Source of the DNA: Gammaproteobacteria bacterium
GTDB lineage: Bacteria; Pseudomonadota; Gammaproteobacteria; HK1
Assembly: GCA_020444775.1 (NCBI GenBank)
Contig: JAGRHX010000355.1
Location: forward strand, 1 to 10,545
Direction: 5' to 3'
Length of the DNA stretch: 10,545 nucleotides
A model generated the notes under the pieces. The model did no database searches, was not told the DNA's origin, and was given only the letters and a program-made list of their open reading frames with translations. Every line of letters begins with the position of its first letter. Position 1 is the stretch's first letter. Below are positions 7,497 to 10,545 of this stretch, in pieces. A program made the position numbers and the translations under genes.

Positions 7497-8764
7497 CAGA
7501 GCGCACCTGCCGACAGTCGCGCGTGCAGATAGGCACTCACCTCGGTGAGCAGCTTCTCGAGGTCGCCGTCCATGGCCGCCAGGAGGAGCGGATCCTCGGC
7601 CTCGCGACGCACCTCGATCGGTAGCTTTCGGACCATGTCCAATACGTCCTCGTCCAGACGGCGAACCAGATCGGGATCGTCCACCGCCTCGGCAAGCAGC
7701 GAGCGCAGCTCGTCGATGGCATCCAGCCCTTCGCCGTCCGCGCCGGCCGCGGACGCCGGCCGTGTCGAGATCACGAGCTTCTCCACCCAGGCCGCATCCT
7801 CACCCGCGGCGAGCGCCGCGGCCCGCGCCTGGGCGAGCAGATGCTCGCTCGAAGCCAGCAGCTCGGCATGCAACGGGCTCCGCCCGCCCAGCTCGATCCG
7901 ACAGGCGAGCAGCCTTCCTTCCGACTCGTCCACGACCGCCCGCTCGATCGCCTGACGGATCGCGTCGACCACGTCGGCCTCGCGCCGGCACTCGTCGACC
8001 GCAATCGGCAGAGCCGTCCAACGCACCACGTCGGCGTACAGCATCGTGCACTCGCTGAGCTGTCCGTCCTCCACGGTCACCAGCCGCGCGCCCTTTGGCC
8101 CGGTCTCACGGGCATGACGGCCCTGCAGATTGCCCGCAAAGACCACGTGTGGATGCTCGTGCAACACCTGCGCGGCGTGCACATGACCCAGCGCCCAATA
8201 GTCGTAGCCCTTGCTGACGAGGTCGTCCAGGCTGCACGGCGCGTAGTTCTCGTGCCCGCCCATGCCACCGAGCGCGGTATGCAGCACACCGATGTTGAAC
8301 AGATCGGGAATCGGCTCTGGATAAGCCCGCGCCAGGTTGTCGGTCACGTCACGCTGCCGGAAGCTCTGCCCGTGCAGGGCCACCCGCAGCGTCTCGTCAA
8401 CGTAGCTCTGCGGCCGGCGTGCACCGAACACCTTGACGTTGTCCGGCAGGCTCAGGCGTCGGGTGATCTGGCTCTCGGCATCGTGATTGCCGTGCAGCAG
8501 ATAGACCTTGATACCCGCGCCGGCAAGCCGGCTCATGCGGCTGGCGAAGTACAATCCGGTATGGAAGTCCCGCCAGTCGCCGTCGTACAGATCGCCGGCG
8601 ATGACGACGAAGTCGACCTGTTCATCGATGGCCAGCGTGACGAGATTGTCGAAGGCCTCGCGCGTGGCCGATCGCAGCCGCTGCACGGCACCGCCCTCGT
8701 GTCGCGCAAGCCCTCGAAGCGGGCTGTCCAGATGAATGTCTGCGGTGTGGATGAATCGAAACAA
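7496..8764 (-). CDS. YhaO/SbcD-like metallophosphoesterase (probable DNA nuclease)
   Basis: Calcineurin-like metallophosphoesterase of the SbcD/Mre11 superfamily, probably the nuclease subunit paired with the downstream YhaN-like ATPase. From the TTG start it has 422 residues. The metal-binding motifs are all present: ADIHLDSP (Asp9, His11), AGDLYDGDW (Asp58), LHGNHD (Asn93, His94), His162 in GVLHT, and GHVH (His194, His196). The spelling DIHLDSPL and GDLYDGDW resembles the YhaO group more than E. coli SbcD. After the catalytic domain (to about residue 270) comes an accessory region of about 150 residues, rich in Glu, Leu and Arg, likely to contact the partner ATPase. The start is decided by GGAGG six bases before the TTG at 8764-8762. 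The frame extends upstream to an ATG at 8860, but that adds a 32-residue Arg/Cys/Gly-rich segment unlike the family. Its stop overlaps the ATPase start (TGATG), indicating a coupled two-gene operon. Confidence 0.9.
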   Translation of the reverse strand: MFRFIHTADIHLDSPLRGLARHEGGAVQRLRSATREAFDNLVTLAIDEQVDFVVIAGDLYDGDWRDFHTGLYFASRMSRLAGAGIKVYLLHGNHDAESQITRRLSLPDNVKVFGARRPQSYVDETLRVALHGQSFRQRDVTDNLARAYPEPIPDLFNIGVLHTALGGMGGHENYAPCSLDDLVSKGYDYWALGHVHAAQVLHEHPHVVFAGNLQGRHARETGPKGARLVTVEDGQLSECTMLYADVVRWTALPIAVDECRREADVVDAIRQAIERAVVDESEGRLLACRIELGGRSPLHAELLASSEHLLAQARAAALAAGEDAAWVEKLVISTRPASAAGADGEGLDAIDELRSLLAEAVDDPDLVRRLDEDVLDMVRKLPIEVRREAEDPLLLAAMDGDLEKLLTEVSAYLHARLSAGAL

Positions 8765-8770
8765 TCGGGT

Positions 8771-8775
8771 CCTCC
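8771..8775 (-). promoter_or_regulatory. Ribosome binding site deciding the TTG start of the metallophosphoesterase
   Basis: On the minus strand GGAGG is followed by six bases and then TTG TTT CGA TTC ATC, giving (M)FRFIHTADIH, exactly where the family's first beta strand begins. This strong site explains how a weak TTG codon can be used, and it overrides the longer frame starting at 8860. Confidence 0.75.
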
Positions 8776-8865
8776 CGGCTCGCGCGTGAGCCCGACTCGC
8801 CAGCGCCGGGCGGCAGCCCGTCGAGCACGAGCCCCGACCGCGACAACGCCTTCTGTCCACGCCGC

Positions 8866-8894
8866 GTGACGCGCCGCGCAGGGTCGATTATACA
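8866..8894 (+). promoter_or_regulatory. Putative sigma70 promoter for the hydratase gene
   Basis: GTGACG (8866-8871, four of six matches to TTGACA) and TATACA (8889-8894, four of six matches to TATAAT) are separated by exactly 17 bases. Transcription would start near 8901 and leave a leader of about 100 bases before the ATG at 8999. The match is moderate and has not been tested statistically. Its -10 box overlaps that of the opposing promoter. Confidence 0.35.
8887..8892 (-). promoter_or_regulatory. Perfect TATAAT -10 box for the metallophosphoesterase/ATPase operon
   Basis: Read on the minus strand, 8892 to 8887 is TATAAT, in an AT-rich island (GATTATACAAACACAA on the plus strand) that stands out from very GC-rich surroundings. 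At the expected spacing the -35 position (8915-8910, CCGAGC) is a poor match, so an activator or another upstream contact may be needed. Transcription would begin near 8880 with a leader of about 115 bases before the TTG start. Confidence 0.4.
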
Positions 8895-8998
8895 AACACA
8901 AGGGGTCATGCTCGGGGTCCTGCTCACAGCGGCCGATCGTTCCGGAGCCGGCTTCAGTGAAAGACCACGGCACCCTACCTCCACGACGAGGAACGACG

Positions 8999-9784
8999 AT
9001 GGATCCCGACAGACAAGCCGAGCTGGCCCGGCTGCTGGCCGGCCTGCGCCGCGAGCGGCGTACGCAGAGCGGGCTCGACGCCGCGTTGGTGCCGCCCGAC
9101 AAGCGTACCGCGTATCGGATCGCCGAGCGGGTCGCGGAGCTGCTCGAACGGCCGGTGGTGGGCTGGAAGATCGCCGCCAACATGCCGCACATGCAGCAGG
9201 CGCTACGCACGGACGCGCCCATCTACGGCCGGGTGTTCGCCCCCGAGCTACACGCCACACCGGTGGAGGTCGACTTCGCCAGCTGCTGCAGCCCGATCCC
9301 TGAGTCCGAGTACATGGCCCGCCTGGGTCAGGATCTACCGCCGCGCCGCACGCCGTACAAGCTCGACGAGGTCAGCGAGGCGGTCGCGTCGCTGCATCCC
9401 GGACTGGAGCTCGCCGAGTGCCGCTTCATCCACGACCAGCACTTTCCACCCTTGACCGCGATACTCGCCGATGGCGCCGGCGCCGGCGGCCTGGTATACG
9501 GGCCGGCGATCGAAGACTGGCGTGACCAGGACATCCGCGGGCAGCAGGTCACGTTACGCTGCAACGACCGCGTCCGCCGCACCGGCACGGCGGCCAGCGA
9601 GATTGATCACCCGCTGGTCTCGCTGACCTGGCTCGCCAATGAGCTGTCGAGCACCGGCATCGGCCTGCACGCCGAGCAGATGATCAGCACCGGCACACTC
9701 ACCGGTATGCTGCGGCCCCATGCCGGGGAGACCTGGGTGGCCGACTTCGGACCGTTTGGCCAGGTCCGGGCGCGCTATCGTTGA
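8999..9784 (+). CDS. 2-keto-4-pentenoate hydratase-like protein (MhpD/FAH superfamily)
   Basis: A 261-residue cytosolic protein of the fumarylacetoacetate hydrolase superfamily, closest to hydratases/decarboxylases acting on 2-oxo-dienoic acids in meta-cleavage routes. The length matches MhpD (about 269). An N-terminal helical part precedes the conserved GWKIAA (55-60). IYGRVF (75-80) corresponds to the conserved Y/F-G-x-L/V loop. PESEYMARLGQDLP (101-114) fits the E-x-E metal-site block, with probable ligands Glu102 and Glu104, and LAECRF (138-143) supplies a probable third ligand at Glu140. The C-terminal half has HPLVSLTWLANEL and the GTLTGM turn typical of the family. The start at 8999 is preceded by GAGG (8988-8991) at seven bases; an upstream in-frame GTG at 8957 has no good site. 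It is alone in its orientation here, so the substrate is not indicated. The block aligned with the usual EIAF segment reads SEYMARL, so it may be a divergent member with a different reaction. Confidence 0.85.
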   Translation: MDPDRQAELARLLAGLRRERRTQSGLDAALVPPDKRTAYRIAERVAELLERPVVGWKIAANMPHMQQALRTDAPIYGRVFAPELHATPVEVDFASCCSPIPESEYMARLGQDLPPRRTPYKLDEVSEAVASLHPGLELAECRFIHDQHFPPLTAILADGAGAGGLVYGPAIEDWRDQDIRGQQVTLRCNDRVRRTGTAASEIDHPLVSLTWLANELSSTGIGLHAEQMISTGTLTGMLRPHAGETWVADFGPFGQVRARYR

Positions 9785-9822
9785 CCGGCTGAAGACGCAT
9801 GCCGCAGACTCGTCTGGCGACA

Positions 9823-9846
9823 CGCCCCGGGCGCGTCCCAGGGGCG
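9823..9846 (+). terminator. GC-rich hairpin after the hydratase gene, possible terminator
   Basis: CGCCCCGGG (9823-9831) pairs with CCC (9837-9839) and GGGGCG (9841-9846), with one bulged A at 9840 and a CGCGT loop. This gives nine base pairs, nearly all G-C, 38 bases after the stop codon. Only a short TTT (9849-9851) follows, so it is not a classical intrinsic terminator. It may cap the transcript or act in the leader of the next gene. Confidence 0.35.
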
Positions 9847-9851
9847 AGTTT

Positions 9852-9876
9852 CGGCCGCTGCGGAGCCCGGCGGCCG
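9852..9876 (+). repeat. Inverted repeat / hairpin in the leader of the VPLPA-CTERM gene
   Basis: CGGCCGC (9852-9858) and GCGGCCG (9870-9876) are perfect inverted copies around an 11-base loop, directly after the first hairpin and 45 bases before the next start codon. It could be an RNA stem, an operator-like dyad or chance in GC-rich DNA. Confidence 0.35.
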
Positions 9877-9906
9877 CTCGAAGATGCCGGCACCATGCAC
9901 CAGCGG

Positions 9907-9913
9907 AAGGAGG
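9907..9913 (+). promoter_or_regulatory. Strong ribosome binding site of the VPLPA-CTERM gene
   Basis: AAGGAGG at 9907-9913 lies eight bases before the ATG at 9922. A second AAGGAG at 9915-9920 is too close to that ATG to serve it well. This is the strongest translation signal in the window and it fixes the start. Confidence 0.8.
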
Positions 9914-9921
9914 CAAGGAGT

Positions 9922-10545
9922 ATGACAGCGAGAACGGGCCTGGGACGGTCACTACGGGCAGTGGGTGCGTCCGTCGCGTTGCTCGCCAGCGGCGATCTGC
10001 TGGCGGCCAGCATCCCATTTCAGGGGACGCTGGACATCGTCGAGGTGGAAGACGCCGGGGCGCGTTATCTCGGCGCGCTCGGCGACACATTCCGTGGCAC
10101 CATCGACGATATCGGCGCCTACGGCTTCATCAGCGATGGCACGACGGCGACGTTCTTCGATTGCTGCACGCTGGCGGCCGGTGGTCCGATGATCAACCTC
10201 GATATCGAGCTGGATGACGACACCCTTGACATGCTCGGCCGGCTCCCGGACCCGCCGTTGCTGCCAGCCAATGGACGCGTGGACCTGGTCGATATCGAAG
10301 GCGACACCAGCACCATGACCGGCGGGCGCATCGAGGTCGGCCTGTCCTACTTGTTTCCAGCCGGAACCTTCGCCGACGAGCAGGTGAGCACGAACTTTCC
10401 GCTGGACACCACCCAGGCGCTGGCCGCGGTGTTCTTCATCGTCGAGGAAGACGGCTCAGGCACCGAGATATTCAACGGCCTCGGTCAGCTCAGGCCGGTG
10501 CCGTTACCAGCCCCCCTGTTGATGCTCGGCAGCCTCGGTCTGCTC
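9922..10545 (+). CDS. Secreted acidic protein with VPLPA-CTERM-type sorting signal, 3' truncated by window edge
   Basis: The frame is open from the ATG at 9922 to the last base (208 codons, no stop), so the gene runs out of the window. Residues 1-29 look like a signal peptide: basic MTARTGLGRSLR, a hydrophobic stretch VGASVALLASGDLLA, then cleavage near AA-SIPF. The mature part is acidic and rich in Asp, Gly and Thr, apparently beta-rich, with adjacent cysteines 81-82 (FFDCCT) and the acidic run NLDIELDDDTLDM. I do not recognise its domain. The fragment ends VPLPAPLLMLGSLGLL (193-208), which is the VPLPA variant of the PEP-CTERM anchor followed by the start of its transmembrane helix; a short Arg-rich tail should follow outside the window. 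Such proteins are exported by Sec, then processed and released or anchored by an exosortase, and often go with exopolysaccharide production. No exosortase gene is in this window. The function of the mature protein is unknown. Confidence 0.85.
   Translation, partial: MTARTGLGRSLRAVGASVALLASGDLLAASIPFQGTLDIVEVEDAGARYLGALGDTFRGTIDDIGAYGFISDGTTATFFDCCTLAAGGPMINLDIELDDDTLDMLGRLPDPPLLPANGRVDLVDIEGDTSTMTGGRIEVGLSYLFPAGTFADEQVSTNFPLDTTQALAAVFFIVEEDGSGTEIFNGLGQLRPVPLPAPLLMLGSLGLL

Noticed and set aside
8765..8860. The N-terminal extension of the metallophosphoesterase from the ATG at 8860
   Set aside because: The residues are Arg/Cys/Gly-rich and unlike the family, while a TTG with a perfect GGAGG lies at the conserved N-terminus.
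7841..8869. A 342-codon plus-strand open frame opposite the metallophosphoesterase gene
   Set aside because: It mirrors the codons of a gene with full catalytic motifs; its translation resembles no family and looks like a GC-driven shadow.

Overview
The window is GC-rich and densely coded. Families and codon use suggest a proteobacterium, most likely a halotolerant or marine gammaproteobacterium; this is an inference from gene content, because no rRNA or other marker gene is present. Two features support it: an alternate (N-type) F1F0-ATPase, found patchily in such bacteria, and a VPLPA/PEP-CTERM-type surface protein, a feature of Gram-negative exopolysaccharide producers.

Bases 1-3076 (plus strand) are the distal end of an N-ATPase operon. 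It holds the alpha subunit (5' end outside the window), then the gamma subunit, then a vicinal-oxygen-chelate (VOC) metalloenzyme. Stop and start codons overlap at both junctions (TGATG, then ATGA), so the VOC gene appears translationally coupled to the ATPase.

Bases 3077-3963 hold a short intergenic region with an 11-codon upstream ORF, then a protein-L-isoaspartate O-methyltransferase (pcm). Its 3' end overlaps by 88 bases the 3' end of the convergent gene on the minus strand.

Bases 8764-3876 (minus strand) are a two-gene nuclease/ATPase operon. A YhaO/SbcD-like metallophosphoesterase, read from a TTG start with a strong GGAGG site, is followed by a 1206-residue YhaN-like SMC/Rad50-type ATPase. 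The genes share one base (TGATG). No CxxC zinc hook is visible in the ATPase, which separates it from true SbcC/Rad50.

Bases 8765-8998 are a divergent intergenic region with a perfect TATAAT on the minus strand and an overlapping plausible sigma70 promoter on the plus strand. A 2-keto-4-pentenoate hydratase-like gene (8999-9784) follows.

After a 137-base gap with two GC-rich hairpins comes a secreted acidic protein (9922 to window end). It has a signal peptide and ends in a VPLPAP motif plus the start of a hydrophobic helix, as expected for a VPLPA-CTERM exosortase substrate. The window edge cuts it. No tRNA, rRNA, CRISPR array, insertion sequence or long repeat was seen.
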